Positions 1 through 9,356 of a stretch of DNA of 26,310 nt are shown here, piece after piece (position 1 is the stretch's first letter; each line of letters starts with the position of its first letter). Both the position numbers and the translations under genes were made by a program. Source of the stretch: Nemertoderma westbladi (lineage: Eukaryota; Xenacoelomorpha; Nemertodermatida; Nemertodermatidae); contig JAUCBJ010007161.1 of the NCBI GenBank assembly GCA_032718475.1, forward strand, positions 1 to 26,310, read 5' to 3'. The notes under the pieces are model-generated. The model was not told the origin of the DNA and did no database searches. It was given only the letters and a program-made list of their open reading frames with translations.

Positions 1-19
1 ATAAGCAGTATCGTTGCGT

Positions 20-371
20 TTAGTATAAGTCTTAGTTCTGTTTAAATAGATAAAGCGCCACGTCCTAAAGGAACTGTTAATATTTCCCGAAAGCCAATAA
101 TATCTGTCAGAGATTAATTATTAACGATCTATCGAATAATACATTAGGTATACACTGCAACCTTACACTGTAATAATACAATTCAAGCATCCGAATTCAG
201 TCTCCCGGGTGTAGATCCATCGGGTGAATGATCGCGCATGGGCTGACTTCGGCTAATGTTTTGCGTATTAGCATAAATTATTGTCGTATGCTAAAGTGGT
301 TTTAATTAACGAAAAGACATATAAATTTTGGCAGGTTAAACTGCTAAAGGTCTTCGAAAGCGCGAACAGGA
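20..371 (+). repeat. Left arm of a 25-kb-spaced diverged inverted repeat
   Basis: This stretch matches the reverse complement of 25612-25925. The best block is at about 51-93, around AAAGCGCCACGTCC and GGAACTGTTAATATTTCC, where the two arms differ at only one or two positions. Further conserved blocks are CAGTCTCCC near 200, GGGCTGACTTCGGC near 240 and GGCAGGTTAAACTGCTAAAGG near 331. Similarity stops abruptly after GCGCGAACA at about 371. The left arm is about 40 bp longer than the right. It is most simply an interspersed repeat family present twice in opposite orientation. I do not recognise the family, and no coding potential is visible. Confidence 0.8.
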
Positions 372-1849
372 ATTTTTTATAAAAGTGACGGATTTTTGAA
401 GGTAAATTGTCGGAATAAGACAGGTAGGCCTAGACCCTAATTACACCAACCGGAAATTCAACATTTATTATAAGCTACTGTATTGATGATAAAAATTTGA
501 ATATTGACAGCGCAGCATTGTGTATTCAAAATTTCAACAATTTTGGATTCGGCCAACAGAATTATGGGAATCCGTAACGAAAAGATATTTAAGCTAATAA
601 CGCTGAAATCCCGTTCGCGCAGTGAAACTTCCTCCTGTCGGTGCCAGACGAGATCAGTGGATAGCCGCGCTACCACGTCGCAGTGCAGGCAGACTGGCAG
701 ATGACGGCTCTCCGTTTAAGTACGGAAGCATTGCCGTCATTTGTATTCAACATTGGCCAGAGTTTCCCGCGGGAATTCCGTACAAGAAAGTCCCCGGCGG
801 TTCCTTGCGACCAACAATACATCCATTCTACTTCCCTGGAGTTCCCTTATCGTGTGTTCCACCGCGACCCCCCACTCCACTTAAACTCCCTCCCATTGAA
901 GAACGCCAACTTCAGTTGCTCAACTGCTCAATGAGCGAGATTTAATTGGGGGCTTTTTGCAGCTGATTGAACCCGTTGTTTCTACGTGGCTAAAGGGAAT
1001 CGCAGGATACGGTCGCGATACTAACATTTTTGTGAAGCGATCGAAGTTCCAAGTGCTTATTCCATAACGACGAATATATTAGACAGGTTTCACTTTCCCG
1101 AGGATTCCAGCCCTAGTAAAGGGCCCAGAGTTACACATCACAGGTGATATTTTAGATGAGGATAATATATTTACCCAAGCCCTCACTCGTGGTGGATTAC
1201 AGGAATACAACTTGCTCCTCATGCCTCATCACCTGTTATGGTGGACTATGGCGTCTGCTGCGTGGGTGGATGCTGTACCGATGGAACTATACAGTGCTAC
1301 AAACAACTAACTCAAGTAGTGCACATGATTGCGGTCTATTACGGTATCTCCCCACTACTGCCACCAATCTGCCAATACCTGCTTGCCGTACCCTAGCAAA
1401 CACCCTTCTTAATGGAGTACAAAAGCGATCTATGGAAAGGCAGAACCCTATCCATCTATGGAAGGAGGAACCTGGCGTGAGAACTGTTAGGATAGTAAAT
1501 GACCAGAGATAAAGAATATATAGAGAGGTCAATGTATATTGTGGGGTGAGACAATATACCGCTAGTTGAATCCGCTATCATCTGTGTCAACATTCCCCTA
1601 CCAATAGGGATACTGTTCACATCGTTTTTATGTCGCACAATGTACAGTACTAAACACGGTCGTTCTAGACTATATTGAATAGTTAGTACACAACACTCGT
1701 CCCCTTTGTTACAAGCCTCGCTGCGCTCGTCATTTATTTCTTGACACCAAAATATATTATGTTATTAATAATTACGATTGTGTACTAAATTTCATAAAAA
1801 CCCTTTGATAACAATGTCTATAACAGTATAAAGCAATACCAAACCAATG

Positions 1850-1867
1850 GACTTCGCTAGCGAAGTC
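1850..1867. repeat. Perfect 18-bp palindrome
   Basis: GACTTCGCTAGCGAAGTC is its own reverse complement. It could form a small cruciform or be a dimeric protein-binding site. Nothing nearby indicates which, and it may be chance. Confidence 0.6.
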
Positions 1868-2265
1868 GGATGAAGGGGTGTGCCAGTCCTGTAGTATAGT
1901 AGTCCTTGGTGTGGACCCAATACAGTAATACTGTAGGAGTGGCGTGTTCTAGTATAGGCCTAATATAATACAATACAACACAATATACTGTAATAGTAAT
2001 AAGCATAACACAATATCTACACTGTCCTCGAGATGGCGTACAATAGTACTATACCGCTACCGGTAACAATATTTATCAGTTTCTATCTGATTTCAGGCTT
2101 GTTCGGACAGTGTCGTTCAAACGTACTACTGTAATACCGTAAACTGCACTCTGTTGTAGTTCTCGCAGAATTTAGATACCGGTGTATTTAAACAGTATCA
2201 TAAATACTGTAATAAGTAAAGCATATTACGGGTACAGTATTACAATATGTATGCGTACGATGGAT

Positions 2266-2307
2266 GGGGGTGAGTGGTGGGCAATATCAACCTCACCCAC
2301 CACCCCC
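2266..2307. repeat. G-rich/C-rich imperfect inverted repeat
   Basis: A G-rich arm (2266-2281, starting GGGGGTGAG) is followed nine bases later by a C-rich arm (2291-2307, ending CACCACCCCC). The outer seven base pairs are perfect and the inner part pairs with bulges. The G-rich strand could also form other G-rich structures. No gene context explains it. Confidence 0.5.
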
Positions 2308-2947
2308 AGGAAAATGCGTCGCTGGGGTCTCTAAGTGCATCTGTTCTTAGAGATTTTCTCAAAGTGGTCTAAAATCTACAATAGAAATTCTATACCAATA
2401 GGCCTAGGTATTAGCGTACTGGCATTTTTTAGGATTCATATAGTGGATTATAAGAAGATGATTTATATTGAATGATGTTAAGATACTGTTGACTGTATTG
2501 GCCTATATTGTACTGTAAACCTATATAGATAAGAACTATTTATCAATCTAAATGCCGCATGCGTAAATATACAGTATTACGCACATTCCCAAAGTGATAC
2601 CGATGGTTGTTGAAAATACAGTAATGACGGACTCTTGGGCTTGGCTAAATTCGTTAGCAAAACTAATAATTTCATTAAAGCAGTTAAAGTACTGTATTTT
2701 CATTTGTGTAGGCCCTTTACTGCTATACAGCTAGCCTACTGTATATACAGTAAGTGTATTGATTTTAAATGCAGTTTTAGTTTGAGATTATGAGATGCCA
2801 GGTTTCAACTTTCAAGTAAGATGGAACATACTTTACAGCTGTAGAACTAGTGCAATTTGAAACTTGAAATTAGAAAGATTTAATTTATGATATCTCCATA
2901 GGCTACAATGTGTTCTATCTTCTAATTGAACTGTTGAAACTAGAAAG

Positions 2948-3993
2948 CTCATGTGTGACCCGGGCCTAATAGGTTAACTGGCTCATGTGTGATCCGGGCC
3001 TAATTGGTTAACTGTCTCATGTGTGACCCGGGCCTAATTAGTTAACTGGCTCATGTGTGACCCGGGCCTAATTGGTTAACTGGCTCATGTGTGACCCGGG
3101 CCTAATTGGTTAACTGGCTCATGTGTGACCCGGGCCTAATTGGTTAACTGTCTCATGTGTGACCCGGGCCTAATTGGTTAACTGGCTCATGTGTGACCCG
3201 GGCCTAATTGGTTAACTGGCTCATGTGTGACCCGGGCCTAATTGGTTAACTGTCTCATGTGTGACCCGGGCCTAATTGGTTAACTGGCTCATGTGTGACC
3301 CGGGCCTAATTGGTTAACTGTCTCATGTGTGACCCGGGCCTAATTGGTTAACTGTCTCATGTGTGACCCGGGCCTAATTGGTTAACTGGCTCATGTGTGA
3401 CCCGGGCCTAATTGGTTAACTGTCTCATGTGTGACCCGGGCCTAATTGGTTAACTGTCTCATGTGTGACCCGGGCCTAATTGGTTAACTGTCTCATGTGT
3501 GACCCGGGCCTAATTGGTTAACTGGCTCATGTGTGACCCGGGCCTAATTGGTTAACTGTCTCATGTGTGACCCGGGCCTAATTGGTTAACTGTCTCATGT
3601 GTGACCCGGGCCTAATTGGTTAACTGGCTCATGTGTGACCCGGGCCTAATTGGTTAACTGTCTCATGTGTGACCCGGTTAACTGTATCATGTGTGACCCG
3701 GGCCTAATTGGTTAACTGTCTCATGTGTGATCCGGGCCTAATTGGTTAACTGTCTCATGTATGACCCGGGCCTAATTGGTTAACTGTCTCATGTATGACC
3801 CGGGCCTAATTGGTTAACTGGCTCATGTGTGACCCGGGCCTAATTGGTTAACTGTCTCATGTGTGACCCGGGCCTAATTGGTTAACTGGCTCATGTGTGA
3901 CCCGGGCCTAATTGGTTAACTGGCTCATGTGTGACCCGGGCCTAATTGGTTAACTGGCTCATGTGTGACCCGGGCCTAATTGGTTAACTGGCT
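2948..3993. repeat. 34-bp tandem repeat array (about 31 copies)
   Basis: Units start CTCATGTGTGACCCGGG and continue with CCTAATTGGTTAACTG. The spacing between successive CTCATG starts is 34 bp (2948, 2982, 3016 and so on). Copies are nearly identical. The main polymorphism is a G or T immediately before CTCATG. One unit at about 3662-3686 lacks ten bases, apparently deleted between two GG dinucleotides. Late copies (about 3750-3800) carry ATGTATGACC. The array ends at a partial unit near 3993. Every unit carries stop codons, so it is not coding. Confidence 0.97.
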
Positions 3994-5350
3994 CATGATT
4001 CGACGGGAGATCACTTAGTTCATAGTTTACCTTGCTTTGCTTTGCAATTGCAATTCAAAATCAATAAGCCCATGTTCTGCAAGCTTGCGGTGGTACCATT
4101 TTTTGATCATGCAGTATCTATGGGGATTGCGTGTTGTTAGTTCTAAAGAACTTTAATTCCAAACAGGATACGTCATTCATTACAGTTAGTTCCAATATCT
4201 GAATATGAGTAATCTTAACAGTAAACGTCAATATACAGTAGTTCCAATGGAGGTGTAACCGTGTAATTTAACCGCAATTCATTATTGCATACAGTAGTTC
4301 CAATGGAGTATGTAGTATCTTAGTTCTAAACCGAGCGTCATTTGTTCTAAACCGGATACGTCATTATAATCAAAGCGTCAGTCTGTCAGTAGTTCTACAG
4401 TAATTGTGAACGTCTTATTTAAATTTATGCTTATTTTTAATATTTCTAATTTAAAAAATTTCTAGAACATGGTATTTAGTTATCCAATCAACAACAAAGA
4501 TGTATTTTAATAGTGATTTTACTTCATATTTCCCCACTTGATCTTTTTTCTCCGGGACCCTCATGGAAAACGAGTTTAATATGTCGGCGTCGGCTATCCC
4601 CAACACAAAAACAAAAACGTAGTTTTATAGGCCTATAAACTGATAAAAGGTGTAAGTAATAGCATATAGTAATTGTTTAGTTTAGTTTAATTTCGCCAGT
4701 ATCAATAAAAGTATATCTCAAACATACAAACACAAATTACTGAATTACAGAAATAAAGATAATCCATGATTAGGACAAAATTACAGTAAAATTAAATTTG
4801 AATATGACTGATGACTCGCTATTATCTAAAATTATTGAGTTGACAGGTAATTTACGTACTGTAAGTAATGTAATGTACACGTTCTGTCTGTCTGTTATAC
4901 AGTCTGCACTACACTGCACCAAGATACGTAAATACTTATACATATTATATACATTTTGTTTTTCGTAATGGCTGGCAAGTTACTCAATTGCGTTTTAAGG
5001 CGGGAATAAAATATAAATTAAATTTAGATTAATTAATTAAAGATAAAACTCGATAAAAGAAAAACATTAAGTTATACAGTAGGCCTACCATAAGTAACAA
5101 GCAATATACTGATATGTGCCTCGAATTAAACTAAAGACTACTAAAGAATTATAATTATTATAATAAAAATTATATTTTCCATATCATTTACTGGTCAGCT
5201 GGTATGCAGTATGAGTGGTATGTATGTATTTACATTATATCGTCTATTATCGTACAATAAATAACTGAATAAATCCCAATCCACAATCTCGCTATCGGTC
5301 CGTTTAAACACCCAAATTAAACCAAATTGACAAAATCACAACAAGTGACA

Positions 5351-5508
5351 CCAAATCACAACAAATCACTCAAAATAACTAAAAAAATTCTAATTTTTAT
5401 TTTTCAAATCGTTTATTGTTTTGGTTCCTTCCGGCCTGGCTACCATCTGACCATACTGTAACCTGCTCCTGTACTTTTCAATTGTTTTTGTGATTTGTTG
5501 TGATTTGG
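5351..5508. repeat. Fold-back repeat with exact 19-bp arms
   Basis: The left arm at 5351-5369 is the exact reverse complement of GTGATTTGTTGTGATTTGG at 5490-5508, with a 120-bp spacer. The word GTGATTTG and its complement recur on both sides (5330-5345; 5517-5575), so each arm lies in a short degenerate tandem repeat. This is consistent with a small fold-back or MITE remnant. I see no target-site duplication. Confidence 0.75.
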
Positions 5509-5749
5509 CATCATTCGGTGTGATTTGGTTTTGGGATCATTTTTTGTGATTTGGTTTGTGATTTGGTGTGATTTAGTCTGGACCTGACGGCTGACGCTGA
5601 CCATGCGCTGACAGTCAACAGTACCTACTACAATAATATACTGTATAATACACTAGTGCAGTAGTGTACCGATAATACTGCTGTACTGTAATAGCTGTGT
5701 TAAGCGTGAATTTTGAAATGAACAACCTGTTTTCATTTGGGGGGACCAG

Positions 5750-5990
5750 TGTTGACGTGTCACGGTTGGCGGTTTACGTATCACTTTTTCTTGGTGTTCA
5801 TTAATTCTAAAACGCCAACACTTATTACTGTATTAACATAACATTGGATATGCATATACCGTTTTAAATGTTGGTGGTTTTGTGTTGGTGTGTTGACGTT
5901 TACGTGTCACGCGTTGGCGGGTAATGTGTTTTTATTTGAGGAATGAGCATGTTAATTATTTGTAAAACGCCAACACTTCAAAATGAAACA
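5750..5990 (+). repeat. Diverged direct duplication, about 145-bp spacing
   Basis: Two copies share GTTGACGT...GTGTCACG...TTGGCGG near their starts and AAAACGCCAACACTT near their ends (about 5750-5828 and 5895-5990). The spacer and middle parts are diverged. Within each copy TTGGCGG and CGCCAACA are partly complementary, so each copy may be a small inverted-repeat element. Confidence 0.55.
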
Positions 5991-6142
5991 AATTAAATAA
6001 AACGTGAAATCTTTCATAGATATTTAGAGATTCTAATTTGTAGTAATAATAATTAATTAATAAAGGAATTAATTAAATATTAATTTTATATTTTATTTAT
6101 AAATTGCAATCAGATAATGCGAGTTTATTTTAATACTAGGAT

Positions 6143-6153
6143 GATTTGATTTG
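6143..6153. repeat. Probable target-site duplication, left copy
   Basis: GATTTGATTTG lies directly outside the left terminal inverted repeat and recurs in the same orientation at 7532-7542, directly outside the right one. The sequence is itself a short (GATTT)n-like run, so the true duplication could be shorter than 11 bp (8-11 bp). Confidence 0.6.
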
Positions 6154-6260
6154 TATGAAGCGCCGTTTACGCCAAAACTATCTGAATAAATACAGTATTA
6201 TACTCAAGATGTATCAATAACAAAATATATACTTAAGAAGTATCTAAATTCTCGGCCGAG
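6154..6260 (+). repeat. Left terminal inverted repeat
   Basis: About 107 bp, matching the reverse complement of 7430-7531. Shared blocks include GAAGCGCCGTTTACGCC, AAAACTATCTGAATAAAT, TATACTCAAGATGT and CTAAATTCTCGGCCGAG. Confidence 0.88.
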
Positions 6261-6311
6261 TCTTTCTTAATATCCCGCCTATTCATGGTATCATAGCAAC
6301 AACAACAGCTA

Positions 6312-6660
6312 TTAATTACGACGGTCGATCTGGTTCCAGTATTTAATTACGACGGTCGATAATGTCAACATTAATAACGACGGTCGATCTGGTTCCAGTA
6401 TTTAATTACGACGGTCGATAATGTCAACATTAATAACGACGGTCGATCTGGTTCCAGTATTTAATTACGACGGTCGATAGTGTCAACATTAATAACGACG
6501 GTCGATCTGGTTCCAGTATTTAATTACGACGGTCGATAATGCCAACATTAATAACGACGGTCGATCTGATGGTTCCAGTATTTAATTACGACGCACGATA
6601 ATTATCAGCATTTAATTACGACGGTCGATAATTTACAGTATTTAATTAGTGACGGTCGAT
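6312..6660. repeat. 59-bp tandem repeat made of two half-units
   Basis: The core TTAATTACGACGGTCGAT recurs about every 29-30 bp. The spacer alternates between CTGGTTCCAGTA and AATGTCAACA, which gives a 59-bp dimeric period (for example 6318 and 6377). CTGGTTCCAG is itself a near-palindrome. About eleven half-units are present. The last ones (6590-6660) degenerate to one spacer type. The array lies entirely inside the TIR element. Confidence 0.9.
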
Positions 6661-7316
6661 GTTGGTAGCTTTATCGGCCGTCATAAAATTATATCGAATT
6701 AAAATACCAAAAGTATGCCATAATGTCTATCAAAAGTTTATAAAATTAACAGAGAGACAGAGTTATGTAGTTCTTCTGTCTGCCGATAGTGGGCGAATTG
6801 ACAGAAACGCAATAGTAGCTGTAATTATAGAACTAACCATCATATTCATCTGAAAATTGGTAGGAGTACCTACGGCGCTACGGGTATTTTTCTGAATAAA
6901 TAAATATTGCTTACAGACAGACTTCTACAGTTCCTCTGTCTGCCGCTAGGGGGGCCTACGCAAAGGACTTACGTGTGTAAGGGAACTCCTCTAGTAAAGG
7001 TCACTAGAGGGATACCTTTCGTCGGGTGTGTGAGAAACTTTAAAGACCCTTATCCGATACTAAGGTGATTCCCCTGTAGAATGCCTACCTCCCTTCCCAC
7101 TAGACTTCCGGTTTCGTTCAGGAAACCTGCTGTCGGTGAACACGAGGCCTGTCGAGGATTTGCAGTAGACCCCGGAATCAGTGTAATAAATAAGAGGGTT
7201 CAATTTGACTTGTAATATATTTGGCATTTACTGGATCAATAGCTAATATCTCTCACCAATACAGCTTTATTGCACTTGCGGTGCGAATAAGCGAATACCA
7301 ATAACACCTGAAAACT

Positions 7317-7440
7317 GGGCTGAGAAAACTCGGCCGAGAAAATTCGGCCGAGAAAACTCGGCCGAGAAAAACTCGACCGAGAATCTCGGCCGAGAAAAAC
7401 TCGGCCGAGAAAACTCGGCTGAGAAAAATCTCGGCCGAGA
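7317..7440. repeat. Palindromic minisatellite (CTCGGCCGAG)n
   Basis: About eight copies of the perfect 10-bp palindrome CTCGGCCGAG, or one-base variants of it, are separated by AAAA-type spacers of 3-6 bases. The array abuts and merges with the right terminal inverted repeat. One copy also ends the left inverted repeat at 6251-6260, so the array probably grew from the inner end of the right TIR. Confidence 0.9.
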
Positions 7441-7531
7441 ATTTAGATACATCTTAAGTATAATATTTTTTAATGACACATCTTGAGTATAATATTTATT
7501 CAGATAGTTTTGGCGTAAACGGCGCTTCATA
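7430..7531 (-). repeat. Right terminal inverted repeat
   Basis: The reverse complement of the left arm (6154-6260), ending GGCGTAAACGGCGCTTCATA at 7512-7531. An 87-codon minus-strand frame through this arm and the minisatellite is a by-product of the repeat composition. Confidence 0.88.
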
Positions 7532-7542
7532 GATTTGATTTG
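7532..7542. repeat. Probable target-site duplication, right copy
   Basis: GATTTGATTTG in the same orientation as at 6143-6153. Confidence 0.6.
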
Positions 7543-8714
7543 ATTTTTTTACGTCAACAACAAATTATATGCACTAAACAGATAAAATCGCAATGTAAAG
7601 CGAAACAACGATGAGAAACAACAATGAGTATTATATAACTATGCATAGTAGTGTACTGTACATATCTATATGACACGGTAACATTTGTTATGTAGTTATG
7701 CATTAGTTATGGAGTTTGTATGAAATAAATTAAATAAATAAAATGATGATTTATAAATTTTTTACTTGGATACTTTTTACTTTTGGTAAGATGAATGATT
7801 ATGAGCATGAACTTATAGAAATTCTGAAATTGTTCGTAATAATAAGCCATTGTTGTGGGATGTGGTCATAACGATTATAACAATAAGGAGCAAAGAGCGC
7901 AAGTGTGGATTTATGTTGATAGTAAATTAAAACCCCCGGGAAAAGGTTAGGTAGTTTGGTACTACAACTGTGTTTTGGTAAAATTTTGAGCGTAATTGAA
8001 GAACACCTCATCGTCTTGAATATCCATTAAATGGGCAAAAGTCCTGGCAAATAAACCATCAACACTGGTGTATATAATAAACATAATGTCCGGGAACATA
8101 CAGTCCCGCGGAACATATGTCCTGTTGTCGTTTGTCCAGGCTGCCAGGTACCTGGGAACTTAACTAAAACCCAATACCAATATCTGGTAATATTGGGCTG
8201 CAGCCATATAAGCATAGAGATTAATAGCAATAGCCATATTCCACATTAAACTGTTAAGGTCTCTCCTTACTCTGACCACCATTAATTACTTCCACACAAA
8301 CACACAGCAGCCAAGCAGCAACAGGTTTGGCCACACAATAAAACTAACTATTGCTATACTAATATAATAGTAACTGATTAAGGCTGTTCTGTAAGGACTG
8401 TGGACTACTGCGGGTTGGAGGTTAATAACCTGCCTTGGATATGGTATATTATTAGCCTTGGGCAATGCTGTGCTAGCCTTCTAGATACCCAAGACTCTGG
8501 TGTATATAAAGCAAAGCCTTAGTTTAGGTACCTACTGTAAACAGAGGTACCTTCATACAGGAGAACATGGCATCAGGGCTAAATACATGAAATAGAAGCA
8601 CCAACTTCCAGCCAGTGCTGCAGTGCTTGTTGTTAGGCAATTGACTCTCAGATACATGTCACTCATATCCCAGTAGCAAAGTCGGGCATCCTTTGATGTC
8701 CTGAGATCTTAAAG

Positions 8715-8783
8715 GAAACCAGATTTGGTTTCAATTTAGAGTAAGAGTGAAACCAGATTTGGTTTCATGAGGAAACCAAATCT
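8715..8783. repeat. GAAACC...GGTTTC palindrome cluster with perfect hairpin
   Basis: GAAACCAGATTTGGTTTC occurs at 8715-8732 and again at 8749-8766. GAAACCAAATCT at 8772-8783 is the exact reverse complement of the second half of the second copy, giving a 12-bp stem with the 5-base loop ATGAG. The 18-mers are themselves interrupted palindromes. The role is unknown. Confidence 0.8.
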
Positions 8784-9251
8784 CGCTGAGAATACCCAAC
8801 TGTAATAATATAGGCTTAATGGAAAACGGTCACATTACCGGTACTTTATTAACGGTACCGGGTAACGTTAATTACAGCCAAAATATGTCCGGATTCTGCT
8901 TTGAAGACTAGTGGAGTTACAGCAAAAATATGTTAGGACTATAATCGCAGGCGCAGCCTGTGCTGCTGTGACGGTGACGGACAAATAGTGGCTGCACGGA
9001 CACTTTCTGCAGTTCTGGGTGTAAATACCGGTACCGTACTGAAATATGTGGTCAATTTTTGGCTGTGCTCCTGCCAAAAAGTTCATAACCGCTGAACTGT
9101 AAGGCCTGCAGATAGGCAATAGGTCAGTTGATATAACGTTATAGTTTTACAGTATAGTTTTATAGGCTGCAGGGCTGATACCAGGATACTGTGATACATG
9201 ATACTGGTCTGGCCTATCCCTATATGATAGCATTGATAGGGCGTATAACTG

Positions 9252-9259
9252 TATAAATA
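9252..9259 (+). promoter_or_regulatory. Candidate TATA box for RB1CC1
   Basis: TATAAATA lies 98 bp before the ATG at 9357. A start site about 30 bp downstream would leave a leader of roughly 70 bases. The surroundings are AT-rich with several TATA-like words (another at about 9274-9284), so this is a candidate only. An upstream non-coding exon is equally possible. Confidence 0.3.
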
Positions 9260-9356
9260 ACCAGATATCTAATAATATATAAATATGAAATAATGGGAAC
9301 TGTATAACATTGTGGCCCCGCTCAAACTGCTCAAAGACTACCGTAATTATTTCAAG

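Larger units (their letters stand above)
372..2947. other. Non-coding region, no gene seen
   Basis: The region is mostly AT-rich. Open frames at 622-945 (+) and 1156-1512 (+) give low-complexity or unrecognisable peptides and overlap antisense frames of similar length, so they are not called. From about 1650 onward the heptamers TACTGTA and TACAGTA are very frequent. Two local inverted structures are listed separately (1850-1867, 2266-2307). A 33-codon frame at 2033-2134 with a signal-peptide-like sequence is mentioned under findings. Confidence 0.6.
3994..6142. other. Non-coding AT-rich region, no gene seen
   Basis: No open frame of note occurs. Short recurrences are visible near 4160-4375: CAGTAGTTCCAATGGA occurs twice, and GGATACGTCATT occurs twice. 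A fold-back made of GTGATTTG words (5351-5508) and a diverged direct duplication (5750-5990) are listed separately. The rest is AT-rich sequence without recognisable features. Confidence 0.6.
6154..7531. mobile_element. Non-autonomous TIR DNA transposon (possibly Mutator-like)
   Basis: The 6154-6260 end, starting TATGAAGCGCCGTTTACGCC, is the reverse complement of 7430-7531 apart from scattered differences and small gaps. Both arms finish at the palindrome CTCGGCCGAG. A direct repeat of up to 11 bp borders the element (6143-6153, 7532-7542). Long terminal inverted repeats with a target duplication of about 8-11 bp are typical of Mutator-like elements, but without a transposase the superfamily is only an inference. 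The 1.17-kb interior has no transposase frame. It holds a 59-bp tandem repeat (6312-6660), a duplicated segment containing TCTGTCTGCCG (about 6749-6793 and 6914-6957), a seven-base-pair hairpin around CCTCTAG/CTAGAGG (about 6989-7012) and a palindromic minisatellite (7317-7440). Confidence 0.82.
7543..9356. other. Upstream intergenic/5' flanking region of RB1CC1
   Basis: No convincing gene. Minus-strand frames at 7799-8230 and 8868-9119 give unrecognisable short peptides. Visible items are the GAAACC/GGTTTC hairpin cluster (8715-8783), several GGTACCGG/ACCGGTAC words between 8840 and 9040, and a TATAAATA box at 9252. Part of this interval may be promoter or untranslated exon, which cannot be resolved from sequence alone. 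Confidence 0.55.

Noticed and set aside
622-945. 107-codon forward frame
   Set aside because: Proline-rich peptide with no recognisable domain, overlapping another open frame in a different phase, with no clear promoter, splice or poly(A) context.
1156-1512. 118-codon forward frame with clustered cysteines
   Set aside because: No recognisable family. A different phase also gives a cysteine-rich stretch, and an antisense frame of 81 codons overlaps. Could be a decayed exon but cannot be supported.
6659-6853. 64-codon forward frame
   Set aside because: Lies inside the non-autonomous TIR element, with no transposase motif and no homology recognised.
7267-7530. 87-codon minus-strand frame rich in FSAEFSRP-like motifs
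   Set aside because: A translation of the palindromic minisatellite plus the right terminal inverted repeat of the transposon.
9312-9356. Extended N-terminus of RB1CC1 from a GTG at 9312
   Set aside because: The first in-frame ATG is at 9357 and aligns with the known FIP200 start. GTG initiation is not expected in an animal nuclear gene.
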